NCBI RefSeq assembly: GCF_030681155.1
Contig: NZ_JAUXXE010000057.1
Coordinates: 34,383-98,382 of the forward strand
Direction of reading: 5' to 3'
Source of the DNA: Phenylobacterium sp.
GTDB lineage: Bacteria > Pseudomonadota > Alphaproteobacteria > Caulobacterales > Caulobacteraceae
DNA: 64,000 nt
Part shown: positions 36,295 to 44,252 of the stretch, piece by piece
Layout of the letters: each line of letters opens with the position of its first letter
Numbering within the stretch: the stretch's first letter is position 1
Program-made: the position numbers and the translations under genes
The notes under the pieces: generated by a model
What the model saw: the letters and a program-made list of their open reading frames with translations, nothing else
What the model was told of the DNA's origin: nothing
Databases searched by the model: none

Positions 36295-36326
36295 CAAACA
36301 CGGTATTCTTTTAGGGAGATAGGTTC

Positions 36327-37259
36327 ATGGCTGCTCTTTCAGGCAAGGTTGTATTGGTTACCGGAGGCGGCAACGGCATTGGCCGTGACTGCGCGCTGAT
36401 CGCGGCGCAAGAAGGCGCGAAGGTTGTCGTCAACGATCTCGGCGGCGGTCTGGCCGGCGGGGACGAAGGTTCGGCGGGTCCGGCCGAGCAGGTCGCCCAG
36501 GAAATCCGCGCCGCTGGCGGCGAAGCGGTCTCCAACTCCGACAGCGTCACCGACCTCGACGCCGTCTACGGCATGGTCGAACAGGCCAAGAAGGAATTCG
36601 GCGGCCTGCACGCGGTGATCAACCCCGCCGGCATCCTGCGCGACGTGATGTTCCACAAGATGACCGAAGCCGAATGGGACTCCGTCATCGCCGTCCACAT
36701 GCGCGGCTCGTTCAACGTGGCTCGCGCCACGATCGAGCTGTTCCGTGAACAGAACGACGGCGCCTACATGTTCTTCACCTCGACCTCGGGGCTGCTGGGC
36801 AACATCGGCCAGGCCAATTACGGCGCGGCCAAGATGGGCATCGCCGGCCTCTCGCGGATCATCGCCATGGAAGGCGCCCGCAACAACGTCCGTTCGAACT
36901 GCCTGGCGCCGGTCGCCTGGACCCGTATGACCCAATCGGTCCCGGTGAAGGACGAAGCCGCAGCGGCCCGCCGCGCGGTGATGGCCGAGAAAATCCGCGC
37001 CGACCAGCCGGCCCGCCTGTCGGTGGCCCTGGTGACCCCGGCCGCGGCCCACATTTCGGGCCAGGTCTTCGGCGCCTCGGGCGAGACGATCACCCTCTAC
37101 AGCCAACCCCGTCCGATCGCGACCGAGACCAAGGAATCGGGCTGGAGCGTCGATACGATCCTGTCGGAAGCCATGCCCGCCATGGCCGACAAGTTCTTCC
37201 CGCTCTCGCGTCCGGCTCTCGCCAGCCAAGGCGCGGCCGAACCTGCGAAGGCCGGCTAA
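36327..37259 (+). CDS. SDR family oxidoreductase, multifunctional-enzyme-2-like
   Basis: A 310-residue short-chain dehydrogenase. The cofactor site TGGGNGIG (12-19), S152/S154, Y165 and K169 make a complete active site. The NDLGGGLAGGDEGSAGPAEQV insert after the second strand is characteristic of the (3R)-hydroxyacyl-CoA dehydrogenase type found in MFE-2/HSD17B4, suggesting a role in beta-oxidation. AGGGAGA lies upstream of the ATG, and a strong terminator follows. Confidence 0.87.
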   Translation: MAALSGKVVLVTGGGNGIGRDCALIAAQEGAKVVVNDLGGGLAGGDEGSAGPAEQVAQEIRAAGGEAVSNSDSVTDLDAVYGMVEQAKKEFGGLHAVINPAGILRDVMFHKMTEAEWDSVIAVHMRGSFNVARATIELFREQNDGAYMFFTSTSGLLGNIGQANYGAAKMGIAGLSRIIAMEGARNNVRSNCLAPVAWTRMTQSVPVKDEAAAARRAVMAEKIRADQPARLSVALVTPAAAHISGQVFGASGETITLYSQPRPIATETKESGWSVDTILSEAMPAMADKFFPLSRPALASQGAAEPAKAG

Positions 37260-37288
37260 GACCCGACACCTATTGGTGACGACAAAGG

Positions 37289-37320
37289 CGGCGGCGATCC
37301 CTCGGGGTCGCCGCCGTTTT
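37289..37320 (+). terminator. intrinsic terminator after the SDR gene
   Basis: A 13-pair stem (37289-37301 with 37304-37316, one G-U pair) is followed by TTTT at 37317-37320. It sits at the convergent junction with the GNAT gene. Confidence 0.85.
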
Positions 37321-37325
37321 CGTAT

Positions 37326-37922
37326 CTAAAGGCGGTGGAGCCGCGTCCACTGATCGCGGCTGAGCTCCCAGTAGATCGAACGACGGATCGAACCGTCGGG
37401 ACGCACGCTTTCGCGCTCGCCCATCCGCTGGAACCCAGCCCCGTCGATGGCGGCCGCCGAGCGGACATTGTCCAGGGCCGCGGTGAGTCCGATCAATCGC
37501 ACCCCCAGCGTCTCGAACATCCAGGCGATCGAACGCGCCACGCCGAGCCGGCCCTGGCCGCTGTTCTGACGATCGGCGCGAGTCGCCCCGGCGATCTCGG
37601 CCGAGGAGCGATCGGGCCAGACCGTGAAGCGTGAGTAGCCGACGACCTCGCCGGCCTCGTCCAGGTTCACGGCCAGCACACACTCGCCGGCCTGCCGTAG
37701 CGCTTCGCTCTCAGCCACCCAGCGGGCGACGCTTTCGGTGGTGATCGGGCGAGGCAGATCATAGATCGGATCGGAAACGCGGGGGTCCGCCAACAGGGCC
37801 GCCAGGCCCTCCACGTGCTCGGGGCCGGCGACCACCCGCCCCTCGGCAGTGCGGACCGCCTGGCGGATAGCGGCCTCTTCCTCCGGCGTCGCGACCAGGA
37901 CGGTTTTCGGCGGTGCGCTCAT
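37326..37922 (-). CDS. GNAT-family N-acetyltransferase
   Basis: A 198-residue protein. The N-terminal 45 residues are a charged helical extension; the GNAT core runs from about 50 with the acetyl-CoA segment IAGATRADRQNSGQGRLGVARSIAWMF (about 128-150, split here by the usual loop) and the NVRSAAAIDGAGFQRMG motif. GAGGAG lies eight bases upstream of the ATG at 37922. The substrate is unknown. Confidence 0.83.
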   Translation of the reverse strand: MSAPPKTVLVATPEEEAAIRQAVRTAEGRVVAGPEHVEGLAALLADPRVSDPIYDLPRPITTESVARWVAESEALRQAGECVLAVNLDEAGEVVGYSRFTVWPDRSSAEIAGATRADRQNSGQGRLGVARSIAWMFETLGVRLIGLTAALDNVRSAAAIDGAGFQRMGERESVRPDGSIRRSIYWELSRDQWTRLHRL

Positions 37923-38000
37923 AATGATCTCCTCCCCAGGTGATCCAATGTCGGTTGGCCCGACCTTTGCTTCAGTCTAGCCGACTAGAGGAGCCATCGC

Positions 38001-38411
38001 ATGCAAGTCGGCAAATCCACCCTGGCCAACAGCCTTCTGGCGACCGATCCGCTGGCCGCTCTCGGCCAGGTGGGCAAATCCGACTCGGCAAAATCGACTC
38101 AGCCTAGCGCCGCCGAACTCGCCGCCCAGAAGGCCGAGGCCGCCAAGGTCCGCCAGCAATCGGACCTCGAGCAGATCCGCGACAAGGGTATCTACGCCTG
38201 GGCGCAGGAGCAAAAGCTCGAGAAGCTGAAGGAAAAGATCCGCGCCGAGGTCATGGCCGAGCGCGACGGCACGACCGATGTGGCGGCCGTCGAAGGAGAG
38301 GTGGCCCGGCGGGTGAAGGAAGCCATGGAAGAAGCCCTCAAGGCCGAAGCCACCGTCGCGGCGAAACGCAACGAACCCGCCAGGCCGATGATCATCGACA
38401 TCTCTGTCTGA
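38001..38411 (+). CDS. hypothetical coiled-coil protein
   Basis: A 136-residue, very polar protein rich in Ala, Lys, Glu and Gln. From about 35 to 120 it is predicted helical with heptad character (EQKLEKLKEKIRAEVMAE), and it ends in a conserved-looking hydrophobic MIIDISV. GAGGAG precedes the ATG. There is no signal peptide or membrane span. I do not recognise a family; the form suggests an elongated scaffold or a secretion substrate. Its stop is seven bases from the convergent tautomerase gene. Confidence 0.65.
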   Translation: MQVGKSTLANSLLATDPLAALGQVGKSDSAKSTQPSAAELAAQKAEAAKVRQQSDLEQIRDKGIYAWAQEQKLEKLKEKIRAEVMAERDGTTDVAAVEGEVARRVKEAMEEALKAEATVAAKRNEPARPMIIDISV

Positions 38412-38417
38412 TCGACC

Positions 38418-38846
38418 TTAGGCCGGTTCGGACACCGGGCTGGGCTTGTTCTCGGCGAGCCAGCGCTTCTCGTCCTCGGTATTCGGCAGCGGCGGGCGGT
38501 GCCCCCCGATCGACCAGAGCTCGTACGAGGTCTCGTCGATGTGGAATTCCCACGCGAACCCACGATCACGGATGTAGGGCGCTAGGGCTGCGTCGCACGC
38601 GCCGATCCACCAGGTCCGCGCCTCGGCGGTCGGCAGGGTTCGGGCGATGTGGTCCACCCAGATCCGCACGAAATTGTCCGCTGGTTCGCCTCCGACATAG
38701 AACGACTCCGCCGCGACCTCCTGGAACACGACGCCCACATAGAATTTGGGCAGGCGGCTGTAGAGCGCGGTGATCGCCTCGGACAGGCCCTTCTTCTGCT
38801 CGGCGCTGAACGCCCCAACCGGGTGATAGATTTTCCAAAGCGGCAT
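38418..38846 (-). CDS. tautomerase-superfamily protein (cis-CaaD/Tautomerase_3-like)
   Basis: A 142-residue protein starting Met-Pro, so the mature N terminus would be the catalytic proline of the tautomerase superfamily. MPLWKIYHPVGAFS, the KFYVGVVFQEV strand, arginine in NFVRIWVDHIAR (about 77-83) and the acidic WEFHIDETSYELW segment fit the fungal/bacterial group that includes cis-3-chloroacrylic acid dehalogenase. GGGAGC precedes the ATG at 38846. It diverges from a TetR gene with a candidate operator in between. Function within the superfamily is open. Confidence 0.78.
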   Translation of the reverse strand: MPLWKIYHPVGAFSAEQKKGLSEAITALYSRLPKFYVGVVFQEVAAESFYVGGEPADNFVRIWVDHIARTLPTAEARTWWIGACDAALAPYIRDRGFAWEFHIDETSYELWSIGGHRPPLPNTEDEKRWLAENKPSPVSEPA

Positions 38847-38893
38847 CAAACAGCTCCCTTGTACGGCGGGCATTGGCGCCGCCTTGACTTCAA

Positions 38894-38914
38894 CAATGAC
38901 GATCATCATCATTG
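38894..38914. promoter_or_regulatory. near-perfect palindrome between tautomerase and tetR (candidate TetR operator)
   Basis: A 21-base dyad with arms CAATGA...TCATTG matches its own reverse complement at 18 positions, the three mismatches including the centre. It lies 48 bases from the tautomerase start and 30 bases from the tetR start, the usual place for a shared operator. Confidence 0.6.
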
Positions 38915-38943
38915 AGTCCGACAGATCGTCAAGAGGCAAACCC

Positions 38944-39495
38944 ATGAAGATCAGCAAGGCCCAGGCCGAGGAGAACCGCGAACGGATCGTCGGCGCCGCC
39001 GCGACGCTGTTCCGCGAGCGCGGCTTCGACGGGGTGAGCGTCAGCGATCTGACCCAGGCCGCCGGCTTCACCCACGGCGGCTTCTACAACCACTTCAAGT
39101 CCAAGGACGTGCTGGCGGCCGAGGCGGTGGACAGCGCGTTCAAGACCATGGCCGAGCGCCGCGAACGCGCCCGCGACCTGCCCGAAATGCTGAGCTATTA
39201 CCTCTCGCCGGCCGCACGCATAGCGCCGGGCAAAAGCTGTCCCGCCGCCGCCCTGGGCGGTGACGTCGGCCGACAATCCGATGACCTTAAGACAGTCTTC
39301 GCATCCGGGGTCGAACAGATGATCGCCTCGGTCGAGGAACGCCTGCCGCCCAGCCCAGACCGTCGCGAGCAGGCCCTCGGGATCGTCACCCGCATGGTCG
39401 GCGCCCTGATGCTGGCCCGCGCGGTTCCGGACGGCGCCCTGGCCGACGAACTGCTGCATACCAACCTTCACTTGGCGATCTCGGAGGCGACCTGA
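38944..39495 (+). CDS. TetR/AcrR-family transcriptional regulator
   Basis: A 183-residue repressor. The helix-turn-helix runs from NRERIVGAAATLFRERGFDG to VSDLTQAAGFTHGGFYNHFKSKD (about 12-58), and the helical ligand domain follows. AAGAGGC precedes the ATG at 38944. By the usual logic of this family it controls the divergent tautomerase gene and itself through the palindrome at 38894-38914. Confidence 0.92.
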   Translation: MKISKAQAEENRERIVGAAATLFRERGFDGVSVSDLTQAAGFTHGGFYNHFKSKDVLAAEAVDSAFKTMAERRERARDLPEMLSYYLSPAARIAPGKSCPAAALGGDVGRQSDDLKTVFASGVEQMIASVEERLPPSPDRREQALGIVTRMVGALMLARAVPDGALADELLHTNLHLAISEAT

Positions 39496-39557
39496 CCTTT
39501 CCCCTCGACCGCTTGGCGTGGCGCGCGGCAAGCTGGCGGCGAATTGGGGGAATCTAG

Positions 39558-39908
39558 TTGGCCTATCTGATCATCAAGGCGCTGCTGTCGGGCGCAATCA
39601 TCGCGGCGATCTCGGAGATCGCCAAGCGCAGCCCCGGCTTTGGGGCGCTGGTCGCCTCCCTGCCCCTCGTGTCGATCCTCGGCATGATCTGGCTATGGCG
39701 CGACACTGGCGACGCCCAACGGATGGCGGCCCACGCCGAGGCCACCTTCTGGTTCGTACTGCCGTCACTGCCGATGTTCCTGCTGATCCCCGCCCTGCTG
39801 CGGCGCGGCACGCCCTTTTGGACCGCGCTGGCGCTCGGCTGCGGCCTGACCATCGGCCTCTATCTGCTCATGACCTGGATCGGTCCCAGGCTCGGCCTCA
39901 AGCTTTAG
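39558..39908 (+). CDS. DUF3147 family membrane protein
   Basis: A 116-residue protein with four membrane spans. The first span's IIKALLSGAIIAAISEIAKRSPGFGALVASLP and the WFVLPSLPMFLLIPALLRRG third span follow the DUF3147 pattern. GGGGGA precedes the TTG start. The family's function is unknown. Its stop codon overlaps that of the convergent GNAT gene. Confidence 0.8.
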   Translation: MAYLIIKALLSGAIIAAISEIAKRSPGFGALVASLPLVSILGMIWLWRDTGDAQRMAAHAEATFWFVLPSLPMFLLIPALLRRGTPFWTALALGCGLTIGLYLLMTWIGPRLGLKL

Positions 39909-40384
39909 CCTGCGGCCAGGGCCTTCAGCGGCTCGCCGGTCATCCGACGGGTGATCCACTCGTTCAACGCCTCGGCGCCCAGCGAATCGTAGAAGGCGAT
40001 CGAGGGCGCGTTCCAGTCCAGGACCGACCACTCCAACCGCGCCAGTCCCTGGGCCACGCAGCGCTTGGCCAAGGCGCGCAGCAGAGCTTTGCCGGCGCCG
40101 AGGCCGCGGGCTTCCGGAACCACGAACAGGTCTTCCAGATAGATCCCGTGCCGGCCCTTGAAGGTCGAGTAGTTGTAGAACCAGATCGCGAAGCCCACCG
40201 GCTTCCCGTCGCCCTCGGCGATGTCGCAGAACAGCCGCGGCGTCTCGCAGAACAGATGCCCGGCGAGATCAGCCTCGCTCGCCTCGACCTGGTCGAGCAG
40301 CTTCTCATACTTGGCCAGGGCGCGGATGAAGCCGTAGATTAGCGACGCGTCAGCGGGCGTCGCCTCCCGTATCGTCACGCTCAT
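39905..40384 (-). CDS. GNAT-family N-acetyltransferase, diamine-acetyltransferase-like
   Basis: A 159-residue acetyltransferase. IREATPADASLIYGFIRALAKYEK, HLFCETPR, FYNYSTFKGRHGIYLEDLFV and EARGLGAGKALLRALAKRC (about 97-115) closely follow the spermidine/spermine N1-acetyltransferase-like branch, including the WNAPSIAFYDSLGA motif. Its ATG at 40384 overlaps the SDR stop (ATGA), so it ends the catabolic operon. A polyamine or amino-acid substrate is an inference from the branch. Confidence 0.87.
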   Translation of the reverse strand: MSVTIREATPADASLIYGFIRALAKYEKLLDQVEASEADLAGHLFCETPRLFCDIAEGDGKPVGFAIWFYNYSTFKGRHGIYLEDLFVVPEARGLGAGKALLRALAKRCVAQGLARLEWSVLDWNAPSIAFYDSLGAEALNEWITRRMTGEPLKALAAG

Positions 40385-41238
40385 CCGATGACGACGCCGG
40401 GCGGCGGGACGGAGTCGGCCGGCACGAAGAAGTCGGGCATCAACCGGGTGGTCGGATCGACGCGGTACTTGTCGAAGTCGCGTTCTCCCTCCGCATAGAG
40501 GAAGCTGTCGTCGATCAGGAAGTTGCCTGTGAACTCGCGACTCGGCTTGTTGAAGATGGCGTATGCTGCGTCGGCCATAATGTCCGGCGTGCGGCACTGC
40601 TTCATGCCCTCTTCGCCCGCCAGGGCGAACTGGATCGCCGCGGTGGCTATCCCCGTACGGGGCCAGAGCGCGTTGAAGGCGATGCCGTCGCTCTTGAATT
40701 CGGCGGCCATGCCCAGGACGCACATGCTCATGCCGAACTTGGCCATGGTGTAGGCCGTGTGGCCTTCGAACCAGCGCGGGCTCATGTCGAGCGGCGGCGA
40801 CAGCATCAGAACATGCGGATTGGCGGCGTTCTTCAGGTGCGGGATGCAGGCCTTGGAGGTCAGGAACGTGCCGCGCGCATTGACCTGGTTCATCAGGTCG
40901 TAGCGCTTCATGTCGGTGGCGAGCGTCCCGGTCATCTGGATCGCCGAGGCGTTGTTCACGCAGATATCGATCCCGCCGAAAGTGGCGACGGTCTTCTCCA
41001 CCGCCGCATAGACGCTGGCCTCGTCCCGCACATCGACGACCAAGGGCAAGGCCTTGCCGCCGGCCTTCTCAATTTCCTCGGCCGCCGTGTAGATCGTGCC
41101 CGGCAGATGCTTGTGCGGCTCGGCGGTCTTGGCCGCGATAGCGATATTGGCGCCGTCACGGGCGGCCCGCAGCGCGATGGCCAGGCCAATGCCGCGGCTG
41201 GCGCCGGTGACGAACAGCGTCTTGCCTTGCAGGCTCAT
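40381..41238 (-). CDS. SDR family oxidoreductase, HSDL2-like
   Basis: A 285-residue dehydrogenase. TGASRGIG (11-18), NNAS at 95-98, S147, Y163 and K167 are intact. The KTAEPHKHLPGTIYTAAEEIEKAGG insert and the ALWPRTGIATAAIQ loop are diagnostic of the HSDL2-like group linked to fatty-acid metabolism. It overlaps the previous SDR and the following GNAT by four bases each. Confidence 0.9.
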   Translation of the reverse strand: MSLQGKTLFVTGASRGIGLAIALRAARDGANIAIAAKTAEPHKHLPGTIYTAAEEIEKAGGKALPLVVDVRDEASVYAAVEKTVATFGGIDICVNNASAIQMTGTLATDMKRYDLMNQVNARGTFLTSKACIPHLKNAANPHVLMLSPPLDMSPRWFEGHTAYTMAKFGMSMCVLGMAAEFKSDGIAFNALWPRTGIATAAIQFALAGEEGMKQCRTPDIMADAAYAIFNKPSREFTGNFLIDDSFLYAEGERDFDKYRVDPTTRLMPDFFVPADSVPPPGVVIG

Positions 41239-42194
41239 GAACTCAACCCCGTGGTCTCTTCGGAAATCGCCCAGAGCCGCTCGGCGGCTTCCGGATCGAG
41301 CGCGTGCGGCATCACCCCGTGAACCGGGTCTTCCTTGGTCCAGGGCGCGGCCTCGTGGCAGTCCTCGAGGTAGAGGCCGCCGATCCCCTCAAGCTCCTCG
41401 CCGACCGCCGCCCAGACGCTCGTCGAGGCGCCCTGCTCGGTGGTCTTGAAGCCTTCGCGGACATTGCCTTCGTCATCCATCCAGCCCATGGCCACCATCT
41501 CCTCCTTGGGAAGATAGCGCTGCAGCGGGGTCATGATTCCGCCGGGCATGACGGCGTTGGCGGTCACGCCATGCTCTTCGAAGCGCGCCGAATATCCCAC
41601 CGCGAACAACGAGTTGGCGGTCTTGGACTGACCATAGGCTTCCCACTTGTCGTAGGGCCGGGTGCGGTAGTGGATGTCGTCCCAGTTGATGCCGCTGCGG
41701 CGGTGCCCGATCGACGAGAGCTGCACGACACGCGCCAGCCGGTCCTCTTCGGAGGCGTTCATCAAGGCCCGCGTCAGCCCCATGGTCAGGGCGAAGTGGC
41801 CGAAGTGGTTGGTGCCGATCTGCAGCTCCAGGTCTTCGGCGGTGTGCAGCAGCGGCGTGGCCATGACCCCGGCGTTGTTGATCAGCACGTCCAGCGGCTG
41901 GTCGCCCCAGGCGTCCACGAAAGAGCCCACAGACCCCAGGCTGGCCAGGTCCAGCGTCCCGGCCAGCACCCGGTCCGCGCCGATGCTTTGGTTGATCTCG
42001 GCGGCGACCCGTTCGCCCGCCACGCGGTCGCGGACCGCCAGCATGACGTCGGCTCCCGCTCCGGCCAGGGCCCGGGCTGTCTCCACCCCGATGCCGCTGG
42101 CGCCGCCTGTCACGATGATGTTCCAGCCCTCAAGGTCGTAGTTGTTCACGACGATGCGGGCCGGGGTGAAGGCTTCGAAGCGGGATTTGATCAT
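41235..42194 (-). CDS. SDR family oxidoreductase, WWOX/protochlorophyllide-reductase-like
   Basis: A 319-residue dehydrogenase with a 22-residue N-terminal extension. The cofactor site is TGGASGIG (29-36), NNAG is at 107-110, and S160, Y187 and K191 are present. The long LSSIGHRRSGINWDDI segment after the catalytic serine is typical of the retinol-dehydrogenase/WWOX-like group. It starts three bases after the enoyl-CoA hydratase stop. The substrate is unknown; neighbours suggest a lipid-like or aromatic acyl compound. Confidence 0.88.
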   Translation of the reverse strand: MIKSRFEAFTPARIVVNNYDLEGWNIIVTGGASGIGVETARALAGAGADVMLAVRDRVAGERVAAEINQSIGADRVLAGTLDLASLGSVGSFVDAWGDQPLDVLINNAGVMATPLLHTAEDLELQIGTNHFGHFALTMGLTRALMNASEEDRLARVVQLSSIGHRRSGINWDDIHYRTRPYDKWEAYGQSKTANSLFAVGYSARFEEHGVTANAVMPGGIMTPLQRYLPKEEMVAMGWMDDEGNVREGFKTTEQGASTSVWAAVGEELEGIGGLYLEDCHEAAPWTKEDPVHGVMPHALDPEAAERLWAISEETTGLSS

Positions 42195-42197
42195 GGG

Positions 42198-42977
42198 TCA
42201 GGCGACCTTTCCGAAGTCCGGCGCGCGCTTCTCGGCGAAGGCGGCGAAGGCTTCCTTGGCTTCCGGGGACTTGAGCTGGGCGGCGAAGTGCACGCCCTCT
42301 TCGTCCATGCGCGCGGCGATGGCGGCTTCGTCGCGCATCAGAGCCTTGGTGATGGTCACGGCGGCGGGCGGACGCGCCGCCACCGCCTCGGCCGCCGCGC
42401 GGGCCTTGGCTCGGAGCTGGTCGAGCGGAACGGCCTCGTTGGCGATCCCCCAGTCCACGGCCTTCTTGGCGTCGACTGCCTCGCCCAGCACGAACATCGC
42501 AAAGGCGCGAGTGTGGCCGATACGGCTGGGCAGGGTGATGCTGGAGGCCGCTTCCGGCACCAGGGCCAGGTTCACGAACGGCGTGGTCAGCAGGGTCTCT
42601 TCCGAAACATAGACCAGGTCGCAATGCAGCAGCATGGTCACGCCGACGCCGACCGCGCGGCCATTGACGGCGGCGATCAGCGGGGTCTTGGCGCGGGCCA
42701 GAGCGGCCAACAGCGGATTGCCGCCGCGACGGGCCTCGCTGGCGTTGGCTTCGCCGGCATTGACCGCCGCGAAATCGGCCAGGTCGTTGCCGGCCGTGAA
42801 CATGTCGCCGTTGGCCTGGATCAGGATGCAGCGGACGTCCTTGTCGAAGGCCGCCTGGTCGATGGCGTCGCCCAGCGACTGGTACATGGCGCGTGTGAGC
42901 GCGTTCTTCTTGTCCGGACGGTTCATGGTCAGCGTCAGCACGCCGCCGGACTTTTCGATGAGAATGTGATCGGACAT
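42198..42977 (-). CDS. enoyl-CoA hydratase/isomerase family protein
   Basis: A 259-residue crotonase-fold protein. NRPDKKNALTRAMYQSLGDAI at the N terminus, the oxyanion-hole segment FTAGNDLADF (about 57-66) and AVNGRAVGVGVTMLLHCDLVYVSEE (around 105-128, with glycine at the second oxyanion position) are typical. The classic catalytic glutamates are not both obvious, so it could be an isomerase or a member with another reaction. GGAGC precedes the ATG at 42977. Confidence 0.9.
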   Translation of the reverse strand: MSDHILIEKSGGVLTLTMNRPDKKNALTRAMYQSLGDAIDQAAFDKDVRCILIQANGDMFTAGNDLADFAAVNAGEANASEARRGGNPLLAALARAKTPLIAAVNGRAVGVGVTMLLHCDLVYVSEETLLTTPFVNLALVPEAASSITLPSRIGHTRAFAMFVLGEAVDAKKAVDWGIANEAVPLDQLRAKARAAAEAVAARPPAAVTITKALMRDEAAIAARMDEEGVHFAAQLKSPEAKEAFAAFAEKRAPDFGKVA

Positions 42978-43010
42978 AAAAATGCGCTCCCTAATACTTA
43001 CAGCGTATAC

Positions 43011-44108
43011 CTAGGCGCTGGCCCTGTACCAGACGACGCCGTCGGAATCGGTGGTCTTGAGAGCTTCACCGCGCGTCATCAGGCAATTGAGGTGCGCCAG
43101 GCTTTCGCCGGTGGCCATGCCCAGCACCCACTCGTCGATCTTGCGCCGGAACAGCACCGGGAAAACATCGACCGCCCGCTTGGGCTCGGCGATCAGCTTT
43201 CGCAGCCGCGTCAGGCCGCGCTCATGGCCGCCGATCAGGTGGTCGATCCGGGCGTGCAGCCCGTGGAACGGCGCATTGTGGGCCGGCAGCACCAGCACAT
43301 CGTCAGGCACCCGGCCCTTGATGGCCTCTAAGGTGGTCAGCCATTCGGTCAACGGATCGCCGTCCGGCTCGGTCGGGAAGACCGAGACATTCGAGGAAAT
43401 CTTGGGCAGCACCTGGTCGCCGGAAATGAACAGCTTCAACTCCGGGCACCACAGGCAGGCGTGTTCCGGCGAGTGCCCGGCCCCAACCACGACCTGCCAA
43501 GTCCGCCCGCCGATCTCGATCTCGTCGCCGTCGTTCAGGCGATGGAAGCTGTCGGGCAGCGCATGCAGGCCGCGGCCAAAGCCGCCGAACTTGGCGCGGT
43601 AGTTTTCCAGCGCCTCTTCGTCCCACCCGGCGGCCCGGTAGAAGTCGAGGGCGTCGGCCGGCGCCTCGCGGCCGGTGTCGGCCGCCAACGAGCGGCACAT
43701 CAGGAACTCCAGCCGCGTGATCCACAGCCGGCATTGGAATTTCCGCGTCAGCCATCCCGCCATGCCGATATGGTCCGGATGCATGTGCGTCACGAAGACG
43801 CGCGTCACCGGGCGGTTGCCCAGCGATTCGGCGAAGGCCTTTCGCCAGGCCTGCTGGGTGTCGGGGCCGCCCATGCCGGTGTCGACGATCGCCCACCCGC
43901 CCTCTTCCTCGATGGCCCACACATTGATGAAGGCAAGGGATCCACCGAGCGGCATCCGCAGCCACTTAACGCCTGGCGCGATGTCGATGGCCTCGCCAGT
44001 TCCAGGCCCATGTTCAAAGGGATAGGTCAGCTTGGGTCGCGGAGCCTGCTCGTAGGCCTCTTCAAATCCGTCGCGCAAAACTGCCTCCTGCTTGTCGTCG
44101 GCGCCCAT
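43011..44108 (-). CDS. MBL-fold metallo-hydrolase
   Basis: A 365-residue protein. The metallo-beta-lactamase domain has the complete metal motif H108-x-H110-x-D112-H113 (THMHPDHIG), a further HSPEHACLW histidine near 220 and PAHNAPFHG near 285. A C-terminal helical domain carries LIGGHERGLTRL. Relatives are often glyoxalase-II-like thioesterases in fatty-acyl or aromatic catabolism. I start it at the ATG at 44108; the ribosome site is weak. It heads the operon with enoyl-CoA hydratase and the two SDRs. Confidence 0.88.
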   Translation of the reverse strand: MGADDKQEAVLRDGFEEAYEQAPRPKLTYPFEHGPGTGEAIDIAPGVKWLRMPLGGSLAFINVWAIEEEGGWAIVDTGMGGPDTQQAWRKAFAESLGNRPVTRVFVTHMHPDHIGMAGWLTRKFQCRLWITRLEFLMCRSLAADTGREAPADALDFYRAAGWDEEALENYRAKFGGFGRGLHALPDSFHRLNDGDEIEIGGRTWQVVVGAGHSPEHACLWCPELKLFISGDQVLPKISSNVSVFPTEPDGDPLTEWLTTLEAIKGRVPDDVLVLPAHNAPFHGLHARIDHLIGGHERGLTRLRKLIAEPKRAVDVFPVLFRRKIDEWVLGMATGESLAHLNCLMTRGEALKTTDSDGVVWYRASA

Positions 44109-44252
44109 TTTCGGACGTGCGAACGGCGGGAGCAAACCCGCATTGCACGCAACCGTCGCCTTGGTTCAGACGCTGTTCACGACGAACTTGACCCATAGAG
44201 CCGTCAGAGGCTTATGTCCGCCCTTAGGGAACCACCCAGGAGTTTTAAACCC

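Noticed and set aside
41304..43331. Plus-strand open frame of 675 codons
   Set aside because: It runs antisense through the SDR, enoyl-CoA hydratase and MBL genes, all with complete catalytic motifs, and has a Gly/His/Arg-rich nonsense composition.
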